Positions 26,058 through 32,774 of a DNA stretch of 43,172 nucleotides are shown piece by piece. A program made the translations under genes and the position numbers. This stretch comes from a virus: IMG/VR virus record IMGVR_UViG_3300020202_000128, positions 1 to 43,172 of that record; one strand, 5' to 3'. How positions within the stretch are numbered: position 1 is the first letter of the stretch; every line of letters begins with the position of its first letter. The notes beneath the pieces are model-generated. The model saw only the letters and a program-made list of their open reading frames with translations. It was not told the origin of the DNA and made no database searches.

Positions 26058-26647
26058 GCCGCGCGCTCCTGCACGCGGGCGCCGCGAGCGATGCCGATGA
26101 GCAGATCCCGGAAGGCCGCAGGTGTCGCGGCCGCAGCCTTTTTGCTGAGCCGCGGCAATGATGAATTGCCATGATTCTTGCAGAAGGAAACTTGCGCGGT
26201 GGGCTCAGGCACGGACCACCTCAGCGCCGGCGGCGCAACGTCGCCGCGGTAATACAGCCACGTCAGCTTGATCGCGCGATGACCGTATGCGGCTTGGGAA
26301 ACCTGGCACACCCAGCCGCCCTCGATGTCCCGCCGCCAGCCCGCCGCCGTCGGCTCCGGCAGATGGAAGTGTGGCCACGCGTATGAGAAGGCCGGATGTT
26401 CTAAGACCCCCCCCCACGTCCTAACAGCATCGAGCGCGCGCTCGAAGCAACCGCCATCGTCCCCGACGCGGTGCCCGTATCGCTTCTGATTCATGTATGC
26501 GAGCTGACACCAGCGACTGCACGGCGGGTGTGCGACCACGGGCCAGGGCCCGGCATAAAGGCGCGCGTCACGCTTCACGTCCCACGGGTCGACGTCCGGC
26601 AGGCCGAAGTAACAGCCGTTGGTCTGCACGTACAGGGCCGCGATCAC
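26054..26647 (-). CDS. Conserved phage protein with PPC motif, possibly methyltransferase-related
   Basis: 197 aa. The motif VVAHPPCSRWCQLAY (residues ~37-51) and a later VLEHPAFSYAW block recall the catalytic P-C region of cytosine C5-methyltransferases. However, the protein is much shorter than those enzymes and lacks a clear AdoMet glycine loop. GTG start overlapping the previous stop (GTGA). It lies next to the amino-methyltransferase, so a DNA-modification role is reasonable but not shown. Confidence 0.65.
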   Translation of the reverse strand: MIAALYVQTNGCYFGLPDVDPWDVKRDARLYAGPWPVVAHPPCSRWCQLAYMNQKRYGHRVGDDGGCFERALDAVRTWGGVLEHPAFSYAWPHFHLPEPTAAGWRRDIEGGWVCQVSQAAYGHRAIKLTWLYYRGDVAPPALRWSVPEPTAQVSFCKNHGNSSLPRLSKKAAAATPAAFRDLLIGIARGARVQERAA

Positions 26648-26997
26648 GCCGCCCTCGCATCGTCATCCGCCTTGCCGGCGGCCTTCACCACCGTCTCGCA
26701 GCGCTGGCACAGGTACCGACTCTCGAGCTCGCCCGTGCGCCGGTCCCGCACCTCGACCGTCTGGCAGATCACGCGGAACAGTTTCAGGAACAGCTGCGGA
26801 CCGTGCTTGCCGCACCAGCCCTTGCGCCCAGGCGAGACTTTCACCCGCACGTCAGGGCCGGCGTCGACCTCATAGGCGGGGTGAAACATCCCGTCGCTGT
26901 CGCGGCCGCCCAGGGCGAAGTTACGTACGCCGCAGAGCTCGCAGCGACGCGGGGCGGGGCGAATGTCGTCGGCCTGGTCGGGCTGCTCGAGCGTCAC
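26644..26997 (-). CDS. Zinc-ribbon-like hypothetical protein
   Basis: 117 aa from the GTG at 26997 (GTGA overlap). Cysteine pairs CELC near the N-terminus and CQRC near the C-terminus, plus CGKHG between, suggest a zinc fold. A TGELESRYLCQRCE segment resembles phage zinc-ribbon proteins. Function unknown. Confidence 0.7.
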   Translation of the reverse strand: MTLEQPDQADDIRPAPRRCELCGVRNFALGGRDSDGMFHPAYEVDAGPDVRVKVSPGRKGWCGKHGPQLFLKLFRVICQTVEVRDRRTGELESRYLCQRCETVVKAAGKADDDARAA

Positions 26998-27422
26998 GCC
27001 GTTTCCTTCGTGAGGTCCGGGTGCCACGTGGTCAGCGGCCACTGCTGCGGGTCCGCCGGCGTGAAGTCGAGGCGCGGCTCGGAATCGTCCTCAGCCTTCG
27101 GCGGTTTCTTGCGCAGATACTCGCGGGGAAACCAGTGACAGCCCGGCCTATCTGGCGCAATCGACGGGAAAGGCGTCGCGGCAAATCTCACAACGGAAAC
27201 GCGCGCGTGGATTCGATTGCAGCCCAGGCCAGCTCCGACGTGGCATTGCACTCGACACCCGGCGTCGGCCTCAACGACCTCACACTCGAGCCCGACAAAT
27301 GCATCCATCGTCGAGCAGCATGAGCCGACCACGACACAAACATCGCCGTCTTTGAAGCCATCGCCCACGGCAGGATCGCTAAAGAACTTAATGAGCCGAG
27401 TGATCGTCTCGCGCGCGCTCAT
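26994..27422 (-). CDS. Hypothetical early protein
   Basis: 142 aa. N-terminal helix (ARETITRLIKFFSD), then a cysteine-rich stretch (CVVVGSCC and further), then the segment PGCHWFPREYLRKKPP and an aspartate/proline-rich end. Four-base overlaps with both neighbours. No recognised family. Confidence 0.68.
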   Translation of the reverse strand: MSARETITRLIKFFSDPAVGDGFKDGDVCVVVGSCCSTMDAFVGLECEVVEADAGCRVQCHVGAGLGCNRIHARVSVVRFAATPFPSIAPDRPGCHWFPREYLRKKPPKAEDDSEPRLDFTPADPQQWPLTTWHPDLTKETA

Positions 27423-27610
27423 TTCCCGCGCCTCACCGGCCGCACACGCGACACCCTGGCGCGCCGCACGTTCGCGGTCTTCATGCCGCGGTAGGTCACG
27501 CAGGGCAGTGTGGCGTTCAAGTCATCCGCGATGGTCGCGACGAGAAAGTCGCGGGCCTCGGTCGTCTCCGCGCTGACCTCGATCGCCAGCGTTGCAATGT
27601 GTCGCTTCAT
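27419..27610 (-). CDS. Small basic hypothetical protein
   Basis: 63 aa. N-terminus KRHIATLAIEV, then a helical middle, and a very basic end (ARVSRVRPVRRGK), which could bind nucleic acid. ATGA overlaps with both neighbours. Confidence 0.65.
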   Translation of the reverse strand: MKRHIATLAIEVSAETTEARDFLVATIADDLNATLPCVTYRGMKTANVRRARVSRVRPVRRGK

Positions 27611-27900
27611 TCGGCCCTCGTCGTCAGCTTGTAAAGGAACCCGCCGTCGGGGAGTTTCATCCCGTGACCCAGCGGGGCTTTCGGTCCAAAGAGAGCAGCG
27701 CGCACCACGCGCGCGGAGACCTGGCCGGCGGGGCTCTGTCGCCCGTCCTTCCTCAACACGTAGGCGGGCTCAGCGGACGCCGCTGCGGACTCGGGGAGCG
27801 GCAACATCACGAGGTCGTAGCCGAGGCGCAGGACGCGAATGAGGTCCTTCACGGTCAGAATCGTCGGCCAGACCTCGCGGCGGAATTCGGCCTCGGTCAT
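27607..27900 (-). CDS. Hypothetical early protein
   Basis: 97 aa, ATG at 27900. Begins with an amphipathic helix (TEAEFRREVWPTILTVKDLIRVL) and carries a glycine-rich GHGMKLPDGGFLYKL turn. No domain recognised; four-base overlap with the next gene. Confidence 0.65.
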   Translation of the reverse strand: MTEAEFRREVWPTILTVKDLIRVLRLGYDLVMLPLPESAAASAEPAYVLRKDGRQSPAGQVSARVVRAALFGPKAPLGHGMKLPDGGFLYKLTTRAE

Positions 27901-27934
27901 GGCGTCACCGGCCCATTCGGCGCCTGCCTGCGGC

Positions 27935-28153
27935 TCAGCGTGAGAGGTGGCCGCGCATCGCCTTCTCGAACTCGGATTGCCACGCCCGGTAGTCCGGTTC
28001 CTTCAGGCCATTCCTCGTCGGTGGTGGGTCGACCTTCAGGAGCGGGCCGGCAGGCCTGCCCCCGAGTTCCCGCCACAGCTGCGCCCGCCGCGCCCGCTCG
28101 CTCTGAATCGCTGAGCGCCGGCGCTCGATACTCTCGAGCAACCACTTCAACAC
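27935..28153 (-). CDS. Small charged hypothetical protein
   Basis: 72 aa from a GTG at 28153 with AAGGGGG six bases upstream. Strongly helical and basic at the N-terminus (LKWLLESIERRR), acidic-aromatic toward the end (WQSEFEKAM). A longer competing frame (27897-28223) exists; this frame is preferred for its ribosome site, codon bias and amino-acid make-up. Confidence 0.55.
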   Translation of the reverse strand: MLKWLLESIERRRSAIQSERARRAQLWRELGGRPAGPLLKVDPPPTRNGLKEPDYRAWQSEFEKAMRGHLSR

Positions 28154-28219
28154 ATTCGCCCCCTTGTGCCGGCGACCTCACGCCCTCGGTTTCCATTTCC
28201 AGGTGCACAGCGCGCGGGA

Positions 28220-28435
28220 TCATCGGATGTCCTCACGCAGCAGCCCGTAGCGTTTCGCAGCGGGAAGGCCGCGGCGCAGATCACGATCGCCCTGAAGCTG
28301 CCGCAGATCCCGCCGCGCGCGCAGGTAGCCGTGCACCAGCGCGCAAAGCCAGAACAGCAGGACGAAGAGCACGCCCCACATGCTGAGGAGCTCAGCTAGA
28401 TAGGCCTCGCGCAGCTGGTCGGCGGCGTCGCTCAT
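28220..28435 (-). CDS. Small membrane protein
   Basis: 71 aa from the ATG at 28435 (ATGA overlap with upstream gene). One strong membrane span at ~14-32 (LSMWGVLFVLLFWLCALV), then a basic cytoplasmic helix. Role unknown; small early membrane proteins of this type sometimes act in superinfection exclusion (general knowledge, not evidence here). Confidence 0.65.
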   Translation of the reverse strand: MSDAADQLREAYLAELLSMWGVLFVLLFWLCALVHGYLRARRDLRQLQGDRDLRRGLPAAKRYGLLREDIR

Positions 28436-28860
28436 AGCTTCCCCGCCATGGCTTCGAGGATGGCGGCGTGCGCTGCGCATTCGTCAGCCCGCTCTTTGGA
28501 AACTGCGTTGCGATGCGCCGTGTATTCCTCTCGGAAATCATCCTCCTCGCGTAGCAGCGCAGCGCGACCAGCTAACAACGCCCGTTGCATCTCCTCTGTG
28601 GGCCTGCGCTGCTGGAGCTGTTGGATGATCTCCCACGCATATCGTGCAACACGCTGCGGAATCATCGAGTCTGGCAGTGCGCATGTTGCGTAGCGCTCAA
28701 CCATCGCCAGCCGCTCCTCGCTCACCGCCCCGGATGGCGCGGCTTTGCCGGTGCAGTCAGGGCAGCCCATGTCGGCGCGGTTCCACGCGACGTCCGGCGG
28801 GTGAGGAATCTTGCGCACGTCACCGGTGCCCCCGCACGTCGCGCACGTAGAGGGGGTCAT
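28432..28860 (-). CDS. DnaJ-type zinc motif protein
   Basis: 142 aa from the ATG at 28860. The N-terminus has CATCGGTGDVRK and CPDCTGK, the CxxCxGxG pattern of DnaJ central domains, which binds zinc. After it come helices rich in arginine and glutamate. A full DnaJ is not present. ATGA overlaps with both neighbours. Confidence 0.7.
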   Translation of the reverse strand: MTPSTCATCGGTGDVRKIPHPPDVAWNRADMGCPDCTGKAAPSGAVSEERLAMVERYATCALPDSMIPQRVARYAWEIIQQLQQRRPTEEMQRALLAGRAALLREEDDFREEYTAHRNAVSKERADECAAHAAILEAMAGKL

Positions 28861-29051
28861 GGCCGGCTTCCCACTGGAAACACTTCTCGTCCGCCACACC
28901 AGCGGCACTCGAACTGCGCGTAAGACACGGCCTTGTCCGGTGGACTACTAGCGACGGTGGTTGAAGTCCACGTGTTCCATGGTTCTTCGATCTGCCTGTA
29001 CGCATGCGGGCAGTCCCATCGCGGGATATGCATAAGGTTGCTAGCGCCCAT
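28857..29051 (-). CDS. Small hypothetical protein with CxxC
   Basis: 64 aa. Aromatic-rich N-terminal half and a single zinc-knuckle-like CRWCGG near the C-terminus. The ATG lies just after the frame-B stop of the upstream gene (TAGATG), which helps show where that gene ought to end. Confidence 0.65.
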   Translation of the reverse strand: MGASNLMHIPRWDCPHAYRQIEEPWNTWTSTTVASSPPDKAVSYAQFECRWCGGREVFPVGSRP

Positions 29052-29844
29052 CTATGCCCCCTTGCCCGCGTCGGTGGCGGGTACTGGCACGAATTCGTGA
29101 TGAACCGGATGCCCCGGCCAACGCTGCGCAGCGCCGCAATATCGGCCGTCCTCTTTGACGTGATAGCAGTACGGCCCGCCGTTCAGCCGATGCTGGCCCG
29201 CGTCGTATTTCGATACGTCGGCGTCGGGGTGCGGAACACCGGGGACGTCCACGTGCGTCTGCTGTTTGCCCGCGTCGGTGTACGGTGGTGGAAGTGGGAT
29301 GGAGTAGTAAGCGCAAACATCCGGCCGAGAAAAATGATGCAGGCCGAAAGGCCGCTGTCGGTGTTTCACCGTTCCAATTGCCATATGAGGGAGTGAATGC
29401 ACACCAGTACATGCCGTCAGCCGGCAACGCATCCCCCGGCTTCCACGCTATCCACTCTCCCTGCTGCCGGGTGAGCGCGGCGATGGCGCGCTCTACAGCC
29501 TTAGCGGAGTGCTCTAGATCAGCATGGCGAAGCGTGCTGGCAACGTGGCGCAACTCTATTGCGGCTATCTCGATCGCCCCGGCTGGCTGCCGGGTGAGCG
29601 CGGCGATGGCGCGTGTTACGGCTGCGCGCATTTCGTAGCGCGACGGAACCGATAGGAACGCAATGACCGGCGCCAATTCGCGCACGATGTCGTCCACCTC
29701 CCCGACTGGCGGCTGGGGGGATTGCGAGGCAGAAACGCAATTAATGAATATGGACCAGTCGGCCTCGCACCCATTGCATTCGTAGCCCGTGTCCAATTCG
29801 GCACCGCAGTCCGGGCAATGATTCCAGTCGAACGTTACGGGCAT
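29041..29844 (-). CDS. Zinc-finger early protein, apparently frameshifted near its end
   Basis: 267 aa as read from the ATG at 29844. N-terminus has CPDCGAEL and CNGCEADW (zinc ribbon), then two copies of a RAIAALTRQ helix, then WIAWKPGDALPADGMYW and a WNGETPTAAFRP block. After ~29335 the frame turns into an arginine/serine-rich nonsense-like tail. The neighbouring frame instead carries YYSIPLPPPYTDAG and CYHVKEDGRYCG, normal endings for such proteins. A one-base change in the A5 run at 29330-29334 would restore a ~263-aa protein ending at 29052. Confidence 0.55.
   Translation of the reverse strand: MPVTFDWNHCPDCGAELDTGYECNGCEADWSIFINCVSASQSPQPPVGEVDDIVRELAPVIAFLSVPSRYEMRAAVTRAIAALTRQPAGAIEIAAIELRHVASTLRHADLEHSAKAVERAIAALTRQQGEWIAWKPGDALPADGMYWCAFTPSYGNWNGETPTAAFRPASFFSAGCLRLLLHPTSTTVHRRGQTADARGRPRCSAPRRRRIEIRRGPASAERRAVLLSRQRGRPILRRCAALAGASGSSRIRASTRHRRGQGGIDGR
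29052..29384 (-). pseudogene. Displaced C-terminal part of the gene above
   Basis: Open frame read one base out from the upstream gene. It contains IPLPPPYTDAGK, a GGPYCYHVKEDGRYCG zinc-knuckle-like block and HPVHHEFVPV, and stops with TAG directly before the next ATG. It could be a separate 110-aa gene from the ATG at 29384, but that start sits inside the upstream gene with no clear ribosome site. It is better explained as the lost end of that gene. Confidence 0.5.
29463..29613. repeat. Direct repeat, two 28-base copies
   Basis: Identical 28-base copies at 29463-29490 and 29586-29613, 123 bases (41 codons) apart and in frame. They encode the repeated RAIAALTRQ helix of the zinc-finger early protein. 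Confidence 0.8.
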
Positions 29845-30470
29845 CGCACGCACTCCTCGGCTGAGATGAACTCGCGAGCGGCTTGCAGATGAGCGAGGCA
29901 CATTACGTGCAGCCGATCACCATGCCATTCGCACGCGCAGCGACCGTTGCGCAAATCCTTCGGTAGCCCCCCCTCTGTGCGCGGCTGCGAGAGATGGGCG
30001 AGAAACGTGTCCACATCCTCGTGTCCGTCTTCAATGCCTAGCTCGTACAGTGCTTCCCCCAATTCCTTGAGGTCATTGGTTCCGTCAGCACCACCCAAGT
30101 AGGTTACGGCGCCCGTCTGCGCGTTTTCCTCGCAGTCATCGGCCACGTGGAATGCAGCGTGCAGCAGCTTGCGCAATGCAGGCCACGGCTCCCCCTCTGT
30201 GCGCGGCTGCGAGAGATGGGAGATGAAGGCCAAGACCCGTTCCACGTAGTCCCTTGGGACCTCAACGTCCGGACTGTTGGGCCTGTACCACTTGTGCATT
30301 TCCAGGCTGAAGCGCGATTGTTCGATGATCTCCCCGGCCTCCCTGGAGGTCGGCTCCCAGAGACGAAAGTCGAGTAGGGTGAGCAAATCGGCCAGTGAGT
30401 CGGAATGCCTCCATGCTCGCGGGGCAATCTCGCGCAGCTCTTGCAGCCGCTCCCGTGTAACTTCGGTCAT
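29835..30470 (-). CDS. Hypothetical early protein with internal repeat
   Basis: 211 aa. Two copies of a HLSQPRTEG segment (residues ~85-93 and ~158-166) mark repeated units; the C-terminal part has CACEWHGDRLHVMCLAH and ends EECVRCP. Mostly acidic and helical. It overlaps the next gene by ten bases and the previous by four. No family assigned. Confidence 0.68.
   Translation of the reverse strand: MTEVTRERLQELREIAPRAWRHSDSLADLLTLLDFRLWEPTSREAGEIIEQSRFSLEMHKWYRPNSPDVEVPRDYVERVLAFISHLSQPRTEGEPWPALRKLLHAAFHVADDCEENAQTGAVTYLGGADGTNDLKELGEALYELGIEDGHEDVDTFLAHLSQPRTEGGLPKDLRNGRCACEWHGDRLHVMCLAHLQAAREFISAEECVRCP
29969..30220. repeat. Direct repeat, two 30-base copies
   Basis: Identical 30-base copies at 29969-29998 and 30191-30220, 222 bases apart (74 codons, in frame). 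They encode the repeated HLSQPRTEG segment. Confidence 0.8.
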
Positions 30471-30733
30471 GAGCGGCTCCGCAGGAAGACGATGACCGCC
30501 GCCGTGATGAGGGCCGCGACGATCGCGAATCGCCGCCAGAACCGACGCCAGTCGCGCAGGCCAACGAGCGAGACGGTCGGCACCGTTACCCAGCTTCCGC
30601 CATCGAGCCGCACCAAGCAGAAGTCATCGGGCGCTTCGTAGTCGGCGGCGATCGAGTCCACGGTGCCAGTCTTTCCTGCGACCGGGCCATAGAGCACCTT
30701 CACGCGGTCGCCGACCTTGATCTCGGCGCTCAT
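30467..30733 (-). CDS. KOW-like domain fused to a membrane segment
   Basis: 88 aa. Residues ~5-25 (IKVGDRVKVLYGPVAGKTGTV) fit the KOW motif seen in NusG and ribosomal proteins, with a small beta-barrel continuing to ~55. Then comes a basic linker (RDWRRFWRRF) and a C-terminal membrane span (AIVAALITAAVIVFL). A KOW module tethered to the membrane is unusual. ATGA overlaps with both neighbours. Confidence 0.65.
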   Translation of the reverse strand: MSAEIKVGDRVKVLYGPVAGKTGTVDSIAADYEAPDDFCLVRLDGGSWVTVPTVSLVGLRDWRRFWRRFAIVAALITAAVIVFLRSRS

Positions 30734-31035
30734 CGGAACGGCCTGTAGGTGACCGCGACGAAGGGGTACTCAGTGCCACGGTCTCGGGTCGTCGAGATCG
30801 TCGAGACGTGTTTCAACCCGAGGTCGATGCGCCAGCCGTTCGGCAAGTCCGCTTCGTAGCCGAGGCGGAACGTGCCAACCGGTCCGGTGCACCAGCGATC
30901 GCGGCACCAGCGGCCTTCGTACGACCCGTCGGAGTGGCGGTATGGGCGAGGGGTGAAATCAATCTCGCCTGAGACGTACACGTTCGAAGGATCGAACAAG
31001 CACGCGCCTAACAAGTACAGGAGACAGGCGTTCAT
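30730..31035 (-). CDS. Putative exported beta-rich protein
   Basis: 101 aa from the ATG at 31035. Short hydrophobic N-terminus (NACLLYLLGACLF), possibly an export signal, then an aromatic, beta-strand-rich body (GTFRLGYEADLPNGWRIDLGLKH, VAVTYRPF at the end) reminiscent of outer-membrane beta-hairpins. Unknown role. Confidence 0.62.
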   Translation of the reverse strand: MNACLLYLLGACLFDPSNVYVSGEIDFTPRPYRHSDGSYEGRWCRDRWCTGPVGTFRLGYEADLPNGWRIDLGLKHVSTISTTRDRGTEYPFVAVTYRPFR

Positions 31036-31268
31036 CGGACGGGCGGCTCGACGATGCCGAACACCTCGCGGGCCTGCTCGACGAGCGCGGGGCCGTAGTA
31101 GTCGGCGTCCGGATCGCTCTGCGCCCACTTGTCAGCGAACTGCACCGCGCGAACGATGATGCCGAGGTCAGCCAGGCTGACGTTCAGCACGACCCCGTTG
31201 TCCTCGATGGCTCCGTCAGCGATGGCCGCATCGGCAACGCGCTGAAGTTTGTCAAGCAGTGCTTTCAC
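31032..31268 (-). CDS. Small acidic hypothetical protein
   Basis: 78 aa from a GTG at 31268 with GGAG upstream. Helical, acidic, with a DKWAQSDPDADYYGPALVEQAREVF segment. The frame is open further upstream but that stretch is arginine-rich and overlaps the previous gene, so the GTG is preferred. Function unknown. Confidence 0.6.
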   Translation of the reverse strand: MKALLDKLQRVADAAIADGAIEDNGVVLNVSLADLGIIVRAVQFADKWAQSDPDADYYGPALVEQAREVFGIVEPPVR

Positions 31269-31288
31269 GTAGGGCTCCGTGCGCGGCT

Positions 31289-31504
31289 TCAGGCCGCGGC
31301 CTTGTTGTGGTGGTCGCGGGTGAAAAGCTGCGCGGCATGGGCCGCACTCAGGTATTCGGACTTCGCGACTAGGTAGGCGCGGTACTTGGCGCGCGCGATC
31401 GAGTGGAGGCGGAGACACTCGGCAACAGGCTCGCCTCCGGCGCTCTGGCCGTAAGCGCCGTCGGTGACACCGGCCTGGGGGTAAGAAACATCCGATGGCT
31501 GCAT
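31289..31504 (-). CDS. First gene of leftward early operon, unknown
   Basis: 71 aa, ATG at 31504, with GGAAGGA upstream and the PL promoter 31 bases away. In lambda this slot holds N, but this product lacks a strongly arginine-rich N-terminus. The centre has SIARAKYRAYLVAKSEYLSAAHAAQLF, an amphipathic helix. Antitermination or any other role is unproven. Confidence 0.65.
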   Translation of the reverse strand: MQPSDVSYPQAGVTDGAYGQSAGGEPVAECLRLHSIARAKYRAYLVAKSEYLSAAHAAQLFTRDHHNKAAA

Positions 31505-31534
31505 TGCCGCTGATCCTTCCGTAAGACGGTTGGA

Positions 31535-31562
31535 ATAATAGCAATGCTAATCGCCATGTCAA
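31535..31562 (-). promoter_or_regulatory. Leftward early promoter PL
   Basis: Minus strand: -35 TTGACA (31557-31562, perfect), 16-base spacer, -10 TATTAT (31535-31540, five of six). The start would be near 31528, giving a ~24-base leader with a Shine-Dalgarno site before the ATG at 31504. One operator lies between the -35 and -10, another overlaps the -35. Confidence 0.8.
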
Positions 31563-31578
31563 TAGCGGTGCTATTGAC
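31537..31578. promoter_or_regulatory. PL operators (two palindromic sites)
   Basis: Site A at 31558-31578 is a perfect palindrome, GTCAATAGC-GGT-GCTATTGAC (9-bp arms, 3-base spacer). Site B at 31537-31551 is AATAGC-AAT-GCTAAT, nearly symmetrical. Their centres are 24 bases apart. The same two-site pattern is found at PR, so these are the likely repressor/Cro operators. Confidence 0.78.
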
Positions 31579-31710
31579 GATATCGGGAAGACCCCTAAGT
31601 TGCGAATTGCGACACGCTTCCTGCGGCATTAAGGACCGAGCTTGACGACCGGTAGAAGAGCCCAGGACTATTGCTCGGCCGGGCAGAACAACAACAAGAA
31701 TGAGGCGACC

Positions 31711-31989
31711 ATGTTCTTCATCCTCTGGATAGGCTTCAGCATCATCGCGGCCGTAGTAGCCGGCAACAAAGGAAGATCCGCCGTGGGATTTTTCTTTCTG
31801 GCGCTGCTTCTCTCGCCATTGATCGGGCTCATTGCCGCCTTCGCGGCCGCACCTAACAAACCGAACGTGGAATCTGCACAGCTACAATCGGGTGAGTCGA
31901 AGAAGTGCCCGTACTGTGCCGAGCTCATAAAAGCTGAGGCGATGGTCTGCAAGCATTGTGGACGAGATCAAACGTCGCCCGCGAGCTAG
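31711..31989 (+). CDS. Membrane protein with C-terminal zinc ribbon
   Basis: 92 aa from the ATG at 31711 with GAGG upstream. Two membrane spans (~2-18 and ~24-46), then CPYCAELIKAEAMVCKHCG with C66/C69 and C80/C83. It is the only plus-strand gene between PL and the repressor gene, outside both lytic operons. That makes it a candidate for expression from the prophage (a moron, perhaps for exclusion of other phages). An upstream frame extension to 31642 is less likely coding. Confidence 0.68.
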   Translation: MFFILWIGFSIIAAVVAGNKGRSAVGFFFLALLLSPLIGLIAAFAAAPNKPNVESAQLQSGESKKCPYCAELIKAEAMVCKHCGRDQTSPAS

Positions 31990-32062
31990 GGCGTCTCGGG
32001 GTCGCTCTCCAAGGTCGCGATCACTTCCTCTGGTGTCAGCTCGCGGCATTCCTTGCGCGAGT

Positions 32063-32521
32063 TCAAACTTTTTTTCGACTCGATTCCTCGATGTCGACTA
32101 TCTCCCCGAGCACCTTGCCCTCGATCGCTATTCGTTGACCTCGCGTCAGGCTGAAGAATCGTTCGGGTGTGATTCGCTCAAATGGCCATTCAGCCAATGC
32201 GGCTTGCTCGGCGATTTCTCGAGCGAGGCGGGGGCTGAACGCCTGTACCTCAACTCCGAGTTCCTTCGCAAACTGACTGGCCCGCTCCGCATTCAGGGAA
32301 CGCAGTCCGGCGAACAGCTGCGAGACCACTCCCTGTGTGAAGCCGTGCTCTGCTGCGAACTCCGCCTGGGAGCGTTTCCAATGCTTCGACCAAAGCGCCC
32401 GTAGGAGTTCTCCCTCCCGCTTCGCGACCTCTTTTGGGACGCCTTCCCCAGGACCGGGGCGTTTTTTTCTCGTTGCCACCGCCGAAAGGTCGGCGATTGC
32501 TATTTGAGCCTCAACGAGCAT
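32063..32521 (-). CDS. CI-like repressor, short XRE type
   Basis: 152 aa from the ATG at 32521. A basic N-terminal arm (ATRKKRPGPGEG) is followed by an XRE helix-turn-helix at ~51-95 (SQAEFAAEHGFTQGVVSQLFAG) and a C-terminal ~55 residues with no S24/LexA autoprotease motif. It diverges from the Cro-like gene across the operators, the standard immunity layout. Its ATG (32519-32521) lies inside the centre of the left PR operator. The loss of a cleavage domain implies induction by a route other than RecA-driven self-cleavage. Confidence 0.8.
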   Translation of the reverse strand: MLVEAQIAIADLSAVATRKKRPGPGEGVPKEVAKREGELLRALWSKHWKRSQAEFAAEHGFTQGVVSQLFAGLRSLNAERASQFAKELGVEVQAFSPRLAREIAEQAALAEWPFERITPERFFSLTRGQRIAIEGKVLGEIVDIEESSRKKV

Positions 32522-32554
32522 GCTATTGACGGCGACCAATAGCGCCGCTATTAA
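32510..32554 (+). promoter_or_regulatory. Rightward early promoter PR with operators
   Basis: -35 TTGACG at 32526-32531, 17-base spacer, -10 TATTAA at 32549-32554, so transcription should begin near 32561. Operator B, CAATAGC-GCC-GCTATTA (core 32538-32552), fills the spacer. Operator A overlaps the -35 through its right half GCTATTGAC (32522-32530); its left half (32510-32518) is degenerate. Same geometry as PL. Confidence 0.78.
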
Positions 32555-32561
32555 TAGGCCG

Positions 32562-32774
32562 ATGAAGCTCAGAGAGTATTTGTCGGAGGAAGGAATCACC
32601 CAGTCGGAGTTCGCCCGACGAATGAAGGTCACGCAAGGAATGGTGTGGCAGTGGGTCAGCGGCCGCCGCCGCGTGTCCGCGGAGCAGGTTCGTCCGATGG
32701 AGCTCGCGACCGATGGAAAAGTGACTGGCCACGACGTTAGGCCGGATCTTTATCCGCGGCAAGACGCGGCCTGA
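32562..32774 (+). CDS. Cro-like YdaS-family HTH protein
   Basis: 70 aa from the ATG at 32562. The sequence EYLSEEGITQSEFARRMKVTQGMVWQWVSGRR read in parts (helix, TQSEFARR, turn, GMVWQWVSG) is the YdaS/Cro pattern, ending with the typical VTGHDVRPDLYP. It diverges from the repressor. There is no convincing Shine-Dalgarno site, and the predicted mRNA start almost coincides with the ATG, so translation may be leaderless. Confidence 0.85.
   Translation: MKLREYLSEEGITQSEFARRMKVTQGMVWQWVSGRRRVSAEQVRPMELATDGKVTGHDVRPDLYPRQDAA

Noticed and set aside
27897-28223. A 108-aa minus-strand ORF with ATGA overlaps at both ends
   Set aside because: The overlaps are attractive, but the protein is rich in Gly, Ala, Pro and Arg with little core, as in shadow frames. 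The other frame (27935-28153) has a better ribosome site and protein-like make-up. I keep it as a possible alternative.
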